Shown: piece after piece, positions 31,997 through 39,174 of the stretch
Layout of the letters: the number at the start of each line of letters is the position of its first letter
Numbering within the stretch: the stretch's first letter is position 1
Assembly (NCBI RefSeq): GCF_030317035.1
Contig: NZ_JASZYK010000004.1
Coordinates: 310,001 to 374,000, forward strand
Length of the DNA: 64,000 bases
Source of the DNA: Variovorax sp. J22G73
GTDB lineage: Bacteria; Pseudomonadota; Gammaproteobacteria; Burkholderiales; Burkholderiaceae_C
Reading direction: 5' to 3'
The notes under the pieces: model-generated
The model's database searches: none
Told to the model about the DNA's origin: nothing
Seen by the model: only the letters and a program-made list of their open reading frames with translations
Position numbers and translations under genes: made by a program

Positions 31997-34117
31997 TTAC
32001 ATGAAGTCGGCGCGTATCCGGTCCGTATCGAAAGGCGTGACTCCCTGGTGCACGCCGAACACCGTGTCGGCCTCCCCCGCCGTTTCCACCAGCTGACCCC
32101 GTGCGCGCGCATGCAGCATGAACAGCGTGTGTAGGTCGGGCTTGGCCAGCTCCACCAGCGAGCGCAGCATCAGCGACACGCCCGCCAGGTTGCACTGCAC
32201 GTTGTTCCACAGCGGCGACTGCTTCAGCGCGATGTCCGCCCAGATCACTTCGCGCGCCTCCAGGTCGAAGATGGCCGGCAGGCAGATCGTGGTGTCGGCC
32301 GCCACGTCGACGCGGTCGATCACCGTCGCCGGCTTGAAGATCTCGCCCGAGCCCGCGGCCTGGCGCGCCATCCACCCCGCGAAGCATTCGGGCAGGTCGC
32401 AGAAGGCCTGCGAGGTGAAGCTGCTGATCGAGCCCACCACATAGCGCACGCCCTTCTCGCGCAGCAGCGCCACGTCGAGGTCGATGAACTCCGCCGCGCC
32501 CTTCGGCGCGTCGACGATGTCACCGCTGTGCACGCCGCCGTAGCTCTTCAGGTTGTAGTACGCCAGCACGTCGATGTACTTGTACTGCGCGGTGAACAGC
32601 GCGGCCGACAGGTCGATGTCGGTCCGGCTGCGGCCGTTCTTCCACCAGAGAAAGAGGCGCACGATGTTCGCGTTTGGCATCGGCAGGCGGCTGCCGCGCA
32701 CCAGCGTGCGCAGCGCCTTCGAGGCCGAGCGCTGCGAGAACGGCACCAGGTGGTTGCGCAGCGCCGGCTCGACGTGGCAACGCCCGAGCGGCGGCAGTTG
32801 CGCAAAGCGCCGAAGCAACGCCGCTTCGCACAGGGCCGCGGCTTCCTGCGCGACGCCGGGCGGCAGCGGCAGGCGCGTGTCCTTCACCGCGAAGACCTTC
32901 GCCGTGTCGCCCTTCGGGAAGAAGCTGCGCAGCGCGGGCTCGCCCTGGCGGTCGCTCAGTCGGTCGTCGGGTCGGTCGTCGGGTCGGTCACGGTGACCAA
33001 AGTGCACCATCGCCTGCAGCAGCACCGCGGTCGATGCCTTGTCCGCCACGTCGCCGAAGCGCGCCAGCACGTCGCGCGGCTGCGGCGCCAGGCGCAACAC
33101 GTGGTCCAGCCGGCGCGCGAAGTCGCCGGGCCGCGTCGGCAGCAGCGACAGCAGGTCGTCGATGGCGCGCGCTTCCAGCTGCCGCTCGACATGGTGGTTG
33201 AAGCCTTGCGGCCGCACGCCGTTGCGCACGTTCTCGAACGCGGCCGCTGCCGCCGGAAAGCGCTTTGCATGCTCACCCGGATGCAGCACCTCGCCCAGGC
33301 GCTTGAACACCTCGGGCCGGCGCGCCACGTCTTCGGCCACGCTGGCGCTGCGCTCCATCAACGCCAGCAGCCAGCGGCGCAGCGGGCGCTTCATGCGCGC
33401 AAACTTCGCCGGCTCGGCCAGCGACACATCGCCGTCGCTCCATGCCACGGCCAGCCGAAGCACGTCGGTGGCGGTCTGCAGATGCGCTTCCAGGAAAGCC
33501 TGCGCCTGCGGGTCGTCCACCTTCAGCAGCGCGGCGCCGAGCACGGCCAGGTTCTCCTTCGACACGAAGTGCTCCGGCATCCACGCGTGCACCTTGCCGC
33601 GGTAGAAGCGCACGAACCATGCGAGGTCTTCCTTGTCCTGCACCGACAGCGAACTGCGTGCGCCGGCCAGCTGCGTGAACACGGCGTGGAAGTCGTCCGT
33701 CGTGCCGAGGTCGATCACGCGCAGGGCCGCGAGCTTCTCTTCCTCGGGCAGCGCGTCGCGCGGCATTGCCGCCGCATCGGGCCGCAGCCGGCCGAAGCTG
33801 GCGTAGTGGCGCACCGCGTTCAGCAACAGCGTGGTCGCGCTCGCGCTGGCCACCTGCTCCGGAAAGTTCGGGTACAGCGGCTTCCACTCGCGGTGCGCGC
33901 CCTTCAGCGCGCGCACGTTCTTCAACAGCGTTCGGTAGAAGCCCACGAAGGCCTCGGGCTCCCACGTGCACAGGCAGGCATCGAGCGCGGGCGACAGCGT
34001 GCAGCCCAGGGCTTCGAGTTCCTTGTACAGCGTGGCGAGGTAGGCGGGAGGCAGCGTGGCCTGGCCGGGTTCGGCCAGCACGCGCCAGCGGCGACGCAGA
34101 TAAATCGATTCGTTCAT
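31997..34117 (-). CDS. RNA-repair-operon protein with TerD-like C-terminal region
   Basis: The 706-residue cytoplasmic protein has no signal. Residues about 1-470 look all-helical (LYKELEALG, FYRTLLKNVRALKG, MERSASVAEDVARRPEVFKRLGEVL). The C-terminal 200 residues contain RTDIDLSAALF, YYNLKSYGGVHSGDI (near 520-533) and GAAEFIDLDVALLREKGVRYVVG, which resemble the TerD fold (calcium-binding stress protein). A DRPDD repeat lies near residue 378. Ro60/Rsr ring proteins also pair a helical N-terminal part with a C-terminal metal-binding domain, but I see no clear TROVE signature. Its place in the rtc operon suggests RNA binding or damage response; the true role is unknown. Confidence 0.6.
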   Translation of the reverse strand: MNESIYLRRRWRVLAEPGQATLPPAYLATLYKELEALGCTLSPALDACLCTWEPEAFVGFYRTLLKNVRALKGAHREWKPLYPNFPEQVASASATTLLLNAVRHYASFGRLRPDAAAMPRDALPEEEKLAALRVIDLGTTDDFHAVFTQLAGARSSLSVQDKEDLAWFVRFYRGKVHAWMPEHFVSKENLAVLGAALLKVDDPQAQAFLEAHLQTATDVLRLAVAWSDGDVSLAEPAKFARMKRPLRRWLLALMERSASVAEDVARRPEVFKRLGEVLHPGEHAKRFPAAAAAFENVRNGVRPQGFNHHVERQLEARAIDDLLSLLPTRPGDFARRLDHVLRLAPQPRDVLARFGDVADKASTAVLLQAMVHFGHRDRPDDRPDDRLSDRQGEPALRSFFPKGDTAKVFAVKDTRLPLPPGVAQEAAALCEAALLRRFAQLPPLGRCHVEPALRNHLVPFSQRSASKALRTLVRGSRLPMPNANIVRLFLWWKNGRSRTDIDLSAALFTAQYKYIDVLAYYNLKSYGGVHSGDIVDAPKGAAEFIDLDVALLREKGVRYVVGSISSFTSQAFCDLPECFAGWMARQAAGSGEIFKPATVIDRVDVAADTTICLPAIFDLEAREVIWADIALKQSPLWNNVQCNLAGVSLMLRSLVELAKPDLHTLFMLHARARGQLVETAGEADTVFGVHQGVTPFDTDRIRADFM

Positions 34118-34205
34118 CGTGCGCGCCCAAAAAAAGGAGCGGAAAGCGCAGACCCTAGTTTCCAGGTGTATGAGAAGGAAGGACCCACATAGCCGCTCGC
34201 GAACA

Positions 34206-35096
34206 TCATAAAACCTCCGTGCGGGTGCGAGCAACACCCGCGGCGCCTTCATCGAAGCGCAACACCGTCTCGCACAGGAACGCATCCAGCCCCGCTCCGT
34301 CGGACGACGGCAGCGGCGTCACCGGCTCGGCCGCGTTGGCCGCCAGCTCGCGCTCGATGAACGCGTGGATGCCGGGCCAGCGCGGGCTGGTCGCGGCTTC
34401 GCCGGCGCGCATCTTCACCTCGAGCAGCGCGTTGATCTCGTCGATCAGCGCGGCGTCGCGCGCGGGGTCCAGCGTGCCCTGCGCCAGGTCGGCGAAGCGC
34501 ATCGGCGGCACGCCGGGCTGCGCGCGGATCCAGCGCGCGGCCAGCAGCGGGCGCAGCACGTACAGGTATTTCTTGTAGCGCACCTCGTCGGCCTGCAGGT
34601 GCTCGCGAAAGTTCTTCTTCGCCATCGAGGTGTAGTGGTGCCAGCCGCGCGCGTTGGAGAACACCGCCTCCGACAACGCGCGAAAGCGCGGCATCGCCAC
34701 CGCGTCGTCGCGGTACACGATGGGCGAGCGCAGCCACTCGAGCAGCGTCGGGTTCGACTCGCGCATCAGGCCCAGCGCCTTGCGCAGGTCCCAGCCGTTG
34801 ATGTCGAGGTCGCCGCTGATCGGCACCTCGATCACGTCGCGGCGCGGCTGCACCGTGAGGTACCACGGCAGGCGGTTCACGTAGATGAAGCGCACGTCGT
34901 AGTCGCTGTCGGGCGACGCAAAGCCCCAGCCGCGGCTGCCGGACTCGCAGGCGAAGAGCACGGTGACGTCGTGCGTCGCTTCGATGTCGCGCAGCGCCTG
35001 CATGATCTGCGCGCGCATGTCGGGCGCGATCGGGTGGGCGGAGCGCAGCAATTCCTTCCCAAGTTCCTTCTCGAGCTCTGTCTTGGTGTGGCTCAT
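34206..35096 (-). CDS. RtcB-associated nucleotidyltransferase (RlaP-type)
   Basis: This 296-residue protein of the DNA-polymerase-beta-like nucleotidyltransferase superfamily is the type found beside RtcB/RtcA (PF10127-like). The catalytic pattern is GSRGWGFASPDSDYDVRFIYV (G-S and D-x-D), with the third acidic residue likely in DVIEVPI/GDLDINGWD. Such enzymes transfer NMP to RNA or protein; its exact reaction is not established. It overlaps the RNase Z gene by 4 bases (ATGA), so translation is coupled. An 88-bp gap separates it from the TerD-like gene. Confidence 0.85.
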   Translation of the reverse strand: MSHTKTELEKELGKELLRSAHPIAPDMRAQIMQALRDIEATHDVTVLFACESGSRGWGFASPDSDYDVRFIYVNRLPWYLTVQPRRDVIEVPISGDLDINGWDLRKALGLMRESNPTLLEWLRSPIVYRDDAVAMPRFRALSEAVFSNARGWHHYTSMAKKNFREHLQADEVRYKKYLYVLRPLLAARWIRAQPGVPPMRFADLAQGTLDPARDAALIDEINALLEVKMRAGEAATSPRWPGIHAFIERELAANAAEPVTPLPSSDGAGLDAFLCETVLRFDEGAAGVARTRTEVL

Positions 35097-36082
35097 CGGT
35101 CTTCTCCCTTCTTCATTCTTTCCGGCGCAAGCGCGGCGGTCAGCGTGCCGGCGCTGTCGAGCGCGAACACGTCCAGGTCGTTGGCCAGGAACGCATGGCC
35201 GCTGTAGTGCGCCCGCGTCTCGGCCAGCAGCGCCGCCATGCCCTCGTCGTTCTGATGGCGCGCGCTGAAATGCGTGAGCACCAGGTTGGGCACGGCGGCG
35301 GCCTGCGCGGCTTCGGCCACCAGCCGCGCGGAGCTGTGCATCGGGCCCGCGCCGACCTTGTCGAGCGCCTCTTGCGTGTAGGTGGCCTCGTGCACCAGCA
35401 ACTGCGCGCCCTGGCAGGCGCCGTGCAGCAACGCGGGCGCGGCGTTGTCGCCGCCCAGCACAGCGACCGCGGTGTCGAGCTGCGTGTCGGCGAAGTCGGC
35501 GCTGCGCAGCAAGGCGCCTTCGAAGCGCACGTCTTCGCCTTGCTGCAGCGCGCGCCACGCGGGGCCGGGCGGTAGGCCGGTGGCCTTGAGCGCGTCGGTC
35601 TTCAGGCGCCTGCGGCGGGTTTCGACCTGCACGCGGTAGGCGTGGCTGGGCACGCGGTGGCTCAGCACATGCCGCTCGACGCGCACGCCGGGCACCTCGT
35701 ACACCAGCGCCTGGTCTTCGACGTCCACATACTCCACCTCGTACGGCAGGTGCAGGTCGGTCAGCGCGCGCGTGGCCTCGAACCACTGCCACACCGGCAG
35801 CGGCGCGACCAGCTTCAACGGTTTCGTGCGCTTGCCCATGCCCGCGCTCGCAAGCAGGCCTGGCAAGCCGTAGCAATGGTCGCCGTGCACATGGGTGATG
35901 AAGATGGCGGCCAGGTCGTGCAGCGACAGCGGCGTTTGCAGCAGGCGATGCTGCGTGCCTTCGCCGCAGTCGACCAGGAACCAGTCGGCATTCAGCACCG
36001 TCTGCACGGCGAGGCCGGAGACGTTGCGGTGGCGCGTGGGCGTGCCGGAAGACGTTCCCAGGAACGTGAACTTCAACATCAT
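35093..36082 (-). CDS. rnz: ribonuclease Z (tRNA 3'-processing endonuclease)
   Basis: The 329-residue metallo-beta-lactamase-fold enzyme cuts pre-tRNA 3' trailers. It has the start LKFTFLGTSSGTPTRHRNVS, the metal motif ITHVHGDHCYGLPGLL, HEATY and LVLTHFSARH, all characteristic of RNase Z (ElaC). Length is normal for the short bacterial form. It sits inside the sigma-54/RtcR operon, between the unknown 233-residue gene and the RlaP-type gene. This makes a normally housekeeping enzyme part of an inducible RNA-repair unit. Confidence 0.93.
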   Translation of the reverse strand: MMLKFTFLGTSSGTPTRHRNVSGLAVQTVLNADWFLVDCGEGTQHRLLQTPLSLHDLAAIFITHVHGDHCYGLPGLLASAGMGKRTKPLKLVAPLPVWQWFEATRALTDLHLPYEVEYVDVEDQALVYEVPGVRVERHVLSHRVPSHAYRVQVETRRRRLKTDALKATGLPPGPAWRALQQGEDVRFEGALLRSADFADTQLDTAVAVLGGDNAAPALLHGACQGAQLLVHEATYTQEALDKVGAGPMHSSARLVAEAAQAAAVPNLVLTHFSARHQNDEGMAALLAETRAHYSGHAFLANDLDVFALDSAGTLTAALAPERMKKGEDR

Positions 36083-36108
36083 GATTTTTCTTTGCTCCCC
36101 TTTTTCTT

Positions 36109-36810
36109 TCAGTCAGTCTGGCTCGCCATCATCGCGGCCAGCGTTCGGCGACGCGGGTTCCACACCGTGAGGCACCAGATGCCCCACCACTCCTTGCCGT
36201 CGTCGAAGTACGGACTCCACGCACTGCGCCCGGGTTCCCGCTCCGGGTCGCCGACCCAGTCGTGCACGGCGATGCCTTCGCCCGGCAGCATGCCCGTGCA
36301 TGCGCAGAAGCGCGGGAACAGCGAGGCCCGCTCGGCTTCGTCGGCCACGTCCAGCGTGTAGGGCGGGTCGCCGAAGGCCTGGCAGAGCCACTCGAACCAC
36401 GAAACCTGCGCCGGATCGCGCTGGTACGACACGCGATGCAGCGGCGCGAAGCGCTCGGCGGCGATGACCGCGGACGCATCGAACGGCGTGGCGCGCGCGG
36501 CGTCGACATCGAAGGACAAACGGGATCCGAAAGCGTCCGCGAGCGAAGAGTCGCGCGCGATGGTCTTGCGGCGGTAGTCTTCCACCTGCGCAACGATGTC
36601 GTCGCACAGCAAGCGAAGCACCGCGCGATGGTGCGCCTCGCCTGCTTCATCGACGCCTTCCGGCACGCGGCAGACGACGAACTCGAAGGCGGAGCCGACG
36701 CGCCGCAGCGTGTCGCGCAACGCTTGCGCCTCGGCCTCCGCGGCCTCATCCAGCGGTGCCAGCGGTGCAAGTGGTGCCAGTGGCAAGAGTCCCGACGCAG
36801 GCATGCTCAT
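36109..36810 (-). CDS. hypothetical protein of the RNA-repair operon
   Basis: The 233-residue protein opens with a low-complexity LAPLAPLAPL stretch (encoded by the 9-bp repeat at 36755-36781). The body is acidic and Trp-rich (VSWFEWLCQAFGDPPYTLD, EWWGIWCLTVWNPRRR). No known domain or catalytic motif is recognised and there is no signal peptide. It overlaps the zinc-ribbon gene by 4 bases and precedes RNase Z by 26 bases, so it is co-expressed with rtcB. An alternative start is 36804. Confidence 0.6.
   Translation of the reverse strand: MSMPASGLLPLAPLAPLAPLDEAAEAEAQALRDTLRRVGSAFEFVVCRVPEGVDEAGEAHHRAVLRLLCDDIVAQVEDYRRKTIARDSSLADAFGSRLSFDVDAARATPFDASAVIAAERFAPLHRVSYQRDPAQVSWFEWLCQAFGDPPYTLDVADEAERASLFPRFCACTGMLPGEGIAVHDWVGDPEREPGRSAWSPYFDDGKEWWGIWCLTVWNPRRRTLAAMMASQTD
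36755..36781. repeat. 9-bp tandem repeat in coding sequence (3 units)
   Basis: GGTGCCAGC, GGTGCAAGT and GGTGCCAGT follow each other in frame, encoding the Leu-Ala-Pro repeats at the N-terminus of the 233-residue protein on the minus strand. Confidence 0.75.
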
Positions 36811-37469
36811 TTCGCACCCCCCTCATCGGCGGCCGACCGCAAGCGCCCGGCCGGCGCACTTGCCGCAGCATGGGCGCCCACGCGCTCCCAGCTTCGCCAC
36901 GACGAACAGCGCGCATCGGCAAGCGCACGCAGCCGCGCGATGTCTTCATCGGCACCCCAGCGGCCGAGCGCCGCGATGGCGAGCGTGCGCAGGCTCCACC
37001 ACTTGCTCTCGAGCGCGGCGGCCACCTCGGCGCGCGCATCCGCCGTCGGTGCCGCGCAGGCCAGCACGCGCAGGCGTGCCGACGCATCGCCCAGCCGGTT
37101 GGCGCCTTCACCCTGGCGCGAAGCGGCGTGCGATGCCCGGTGCGCGCGACGGCACGCGAGGCAGCGCACCGCGTTGCTCTCGATGCTCCCGTGCACGACT
37201 TCGTACCACCACTTCTGCTGCTTCGCGGTCCAGACTTCTTCAGAACCGCAGTCGCGGCAGGTGAACGGGCGAGCGACGTAGAACCCGGGCAGCGGCCCCC
37301 AGGTGTTGTTGTAGCGGCCCAGCACGTCCAGGTCGGCAGGCTCGGTGCCGAGCAGGTGCGGGCACACGTGGCGTTGCCTGTCGGGTGCCCGCAGCCGTGC
37401 ATCGGCGCGCGCGGCGCGTGCCCGTCGGTGCGCCTTGATCTCGGCGCGTCGTTGCTTGTTGCTTTTCAT
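36807..37469 (-). CDS. zinc-ribbon protein of the RNA-repair operon
   Basis: The 220-residue protein has a very basic N-terminus (KSNKQRRAEIKAHRRARAARA). A zinc ribbon of the probable zf-trcl type follows (about 70-110: CRDCGSEEVWTAKQQKWWYEV...CLACRR). The helical C-terminal part (AALESKWWSLRTLAIAALGRWG) looks like a HEAT-type repeat. The basic tail and the ribbon suggest RNA binding. It lies 27 bases after the small ORF and overlaps the next gene, in the rtc operon. Confidence 0.7.
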   Translation of the reverse strand: MKSNKQRRAEIKAHRRARAARADARLRAPDRQRHVCPHLLGTEPADLDVLGRYNNTWGPLPGFYVARPFTCRDCGSEEVWTAKQQKWWYEVVHGSIESNAVRCLACRRAHRASHAASRQGEGANRLGDASARLRVLACAAPTADARAEVAAALESKWWSLRTLAIAALGRWGADEDIARLRALADARCSSWRSWERVGAHAAASAPAGRLRSAADEGGAK

Positions 37470-37496
37470 TTTTCTTCGAACCTCCGTATTGCGTCG

Positions 37497-37622
37497 CTAC
37501 GAAGGCGGGCCGGATCTCCCGGCCTCGACCTTCAGATAACCGCCCAGGCCGGCCTTGCGACAGATGCCGTGCGCGACATCGCGCGACGGCAACGCGACCT
37601 TGACGCGGTAGTCCACGCCCAT
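37497..37622 (-). CDS. small ORF (41 aa) directly after rtcB
   Basis: ATG 37622 is two bases past the rtcB stop and opens a 41-codon frame starting MGVDYRVKVALPSRDVAHGI. The predicted product is small and basic, with one Cys and no recognised family. The close spacing between rtcB and the zinc-ribbon gene (27-base gap after it) supports a real co-translated peptide, but codon-level evidence is limited by its length. Confidence 0.45.
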   Translation of the reverse strand: MGVDYRVKVALPSRDVAHGICRKAGLGGYLKVEAGRSGPPS

Positions 37623-37624
37623 GG

Positions 37625-38848
37625 TCAGCCCTTCACGCAGACGACCTGCTTGAGCGTGTACACCACCTCCACCAGGTCCTTCTGCGCCTCCATCACCGCG
37701 TCGATGTCCTTGTAGGCCATCGGAATCTCGTCGATCACGTCGGCGTCCTTGCGGCATTCCACGCCCTCGGTCGCGGCGATCTGGTCGGCGATGGTGAAGA
37801 GCTTCTTGGCCTTGGTGCGGCTCATCTTGCGGCCGGCGCCGTGGCTGCAGCTCATGAAGCTCTCGGGGTTGCCCTTGCCGCGCACGATGTAGCTCTTCGC
37901 GCCCATGCTGCCGGGGATGATCCCCAGCTCGCCGGCCTTCGCGCTCACCGCGCCCTTGCGGGTCACCAGCACGTCTTCACCGAAGTGCGTCTCGCGGCTC
38001 ACGTAGTTGTGGTGGCAGTTCACCGCTTCCACGTGCGCCTCGAAGGGCTTCGCGATGACCTTGCGCGCGGCCGCGACTACGCGCTGCATCATCACCTCGC
38101 GGTTCGCCAGCGCGAACTTCTGGGCCCAGCCCACCGCGCGCACGTAGTCGCCGAAGTACTTGGCGCCCTCTTCGAAGTACGCCAGGTCCTGGTCGGGCAG
38201 GTTGCGCTGGTGCAGTTCCGCGTCTTTCTTCGCGAGCTCGATGAAGTGGGTGCCGATGGCATTTCCCACGCCGCGCGAACCCGAGTGCAGCATGAACCAC
38301 ACGGCGCCCGCTTCGTCCAGGCACACCTCGATGAAGTGGTTGCCGGTGCCCAGCGTGCCCAGGTGCTTGTGGTTGTTGGTGTTCCTGATGCGCGGGTAGT
38401 CCTCGCAGATCAGGTCGAACTCGTCCACCAGGCGGGCCCAGGCCGCATCGGTTTCGTCGGGCGGCGTTTCCCACGAGCCCTTGTCGCGGCCCATGCGCTT
38501 GGGGTTGCTTCCGTGCGGCACGGCCTTCTCGATGGCCGCGCGCAGCGGGCCCAGGTTGTCGGGCAGGTCGCGGGCGTTCAGCGTGGTCTTGCAGGCCATC
38601 ATTCCGCAGCCGATGTCCACGCCCACCGCGGCGGGAATGATGGCCTTGAAGGTCGGGATCACCGAGCCCACGGTCGCGCCGATGCCGTAGTGCACGTCGG
38701 GCATGGCCGCGATGTGCTTGAACACGATGGGCAGGCGCGCGGCGTTCTCCAGCTGCTTCTGCGCCTCGTCTTCCACGGGCACGCCGTGCGTCCACATCTT
38801 CACGGGGACGCCGTTGGAAACCTCGTGCAGTTTGTAGTTCTGTTCCAT
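37625..38848 (-). CDS. rtcB: RNA-splicing ligase RtcB
   Basis: This 407-residue GTP/Mn2+-dependent ligase joins RNA 2',3'-cyclic phosphate or 3'-phosphate to 5'-OH ends. Visible features are VGVDIGCGMMACKT (Mn-binding Asp and Cys), NNHKHLGTLGTGNHFIEV (metal-binding His and Asn), HSGSRGVG, and the guanylated His in MSCSHGAGRKMSR. Length equals E. coli RtcB. Start 38848 (MEQNYKLHEV) has GGAGAGAGAG just upstream; the longer frame runs into the tRNA-like leader. It is the first gene of an operon read leftward from the sigma-54 promoter at 39021-39036. Confidence 0.96.
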   Translation of the reverse strand: MEQNYKLHEVSNGVPVKMWTHGVPVEDEAQKQLENAARLPIVFKHIAAMPDVHYGIGATVGSVIPTFKAIIPAAVGVDIGCGMMACKTTLNARDLPDNLGPLRAAIEKAVPHGSNPKRMGRDKGSWETPPDETDAAWARLVDEFDLICEDYPRIRNTNNHKHLGTLGTGNHFIEVCLDEAGAVWFMLHSGSRGVGNAIGTHFIELAKKDAELHQRNLPDQDLAYFEEGAKYFGDYVRAVGWAQKFALANREVMMQRVVAAARKVIAKPFEAHVEAVNCHHNYVSRETHFGEDVLVTRKGAVSAKAGELGIIPGSMGAKSYIVRGKGNPESFMSCSHGAGRKMSRTKAKKLFTIADQIAATEGVECRKDADVIDEIPMAYKDIDAVMEAQKDLVEVVYTLKQVVCVKG

Positions 38849-38869
38849 TTTTCTTCTCTCTCTCCAAAC

Positions 38870-39010
38870 AAAAAAGCAGCGACAGGAATCGACGAAACGT
38901 CGTGCTCTGACCACTGAGCCGCGGGCTTCAGAGCGGCGGGATTCGAAGCCGGGGCCACAACATCAAGCGTCTGTAGTTCCGCCTGTTATTCGGTTGTCTT
39001 CTTGCGCTGC
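38870..39010 (-). ncRNA. candidate Y-RNA/YrlA-type tRNA-like RNA in the rtc leader
   Basis: Read on the minus strand, the predicted sigma-54 transcript starts near 39010 with GCAGCG (39010-39005). This can pair with CGCTGC (38881-38876), which is followed by six T (38875-38870). Between the ends, in order, are a T-loop TTCGAAT (38947-38941) on a CGG/CCG stem with one C-C mismatch, a short closed CGC/GCG stem, and a D-arm GCTC-AGTGGTCA-GAGC (38919-38904). A hairpin CGACG-TTT-CGTCG (38902-38890) follows. T-arm before D-arm, joined by a closed stem, is the order of tRNA-like modules in bacterial Y RNAs. Folding is by eye. Confidence 0.6.
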
Positions 39011-39020
39011 GATTCCTTAT

Positions 39021-39036
39021 TGCAACGGGTGTGCCA
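39021..39036 (-). promoter_or_regulatory. sigma-54 promoter of the rtc operon
   Basis: On the minus strand TGGCAC-ACCCG-TTGCA matches the -24/-12 consensus (TGGCACN5TTGCW) fully. It points at the leader RNA and rtcB. RtcR, a sigma-54 activator, is encoded divergently. Predicted transcription start is near 39010. Confidence 0.92.
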
Positions 39037-39144
39037 GTGTGGGCTCGTGGCCTTCGACATTTTCCAAGCCGTTGATTTGATTGGTCTTTTTCCTTGATTC
39101 GCCCGAAGTTAGTGCGAACGCCTCAGAAACTTTTTGTTCATTCT

Positions 39145-39170
39145 TATAATTTTGGCTAGCAATCTAGCCA
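39145..39170. promoter_or_regulatory. rtcR -10 box and TGGCTAG dyad (probable RtcR binding site)
   Basis: TATAAT (39145-39150) is a good -10 for rtcR. The dyad TGGCTAG-CAAT-CTAGCCA (39153-39170) ends 4 bases before the rtcR ATG and about 150 bp upstream of the rtc sigma-54 start, the usual distance for an enhancer-binding protein. The AT-rich stretch between (39061-39110) could bend with IHF. Overlap with rtcR start implies autoregulation. Confidence 0.65.
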
Positions 39171-39174
39171 GAAA

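Noticed and set aside
38881..38960. ordinary tRNA gene suggested by the TTCGAAT loop and GCTC...GAGC arm
   Set aside because: The T-loop comes before the D-arm, there is no anticodon arm in the right place and no acceptor pairing or CCA, so it is treated as a tRNA-like RNA instead.
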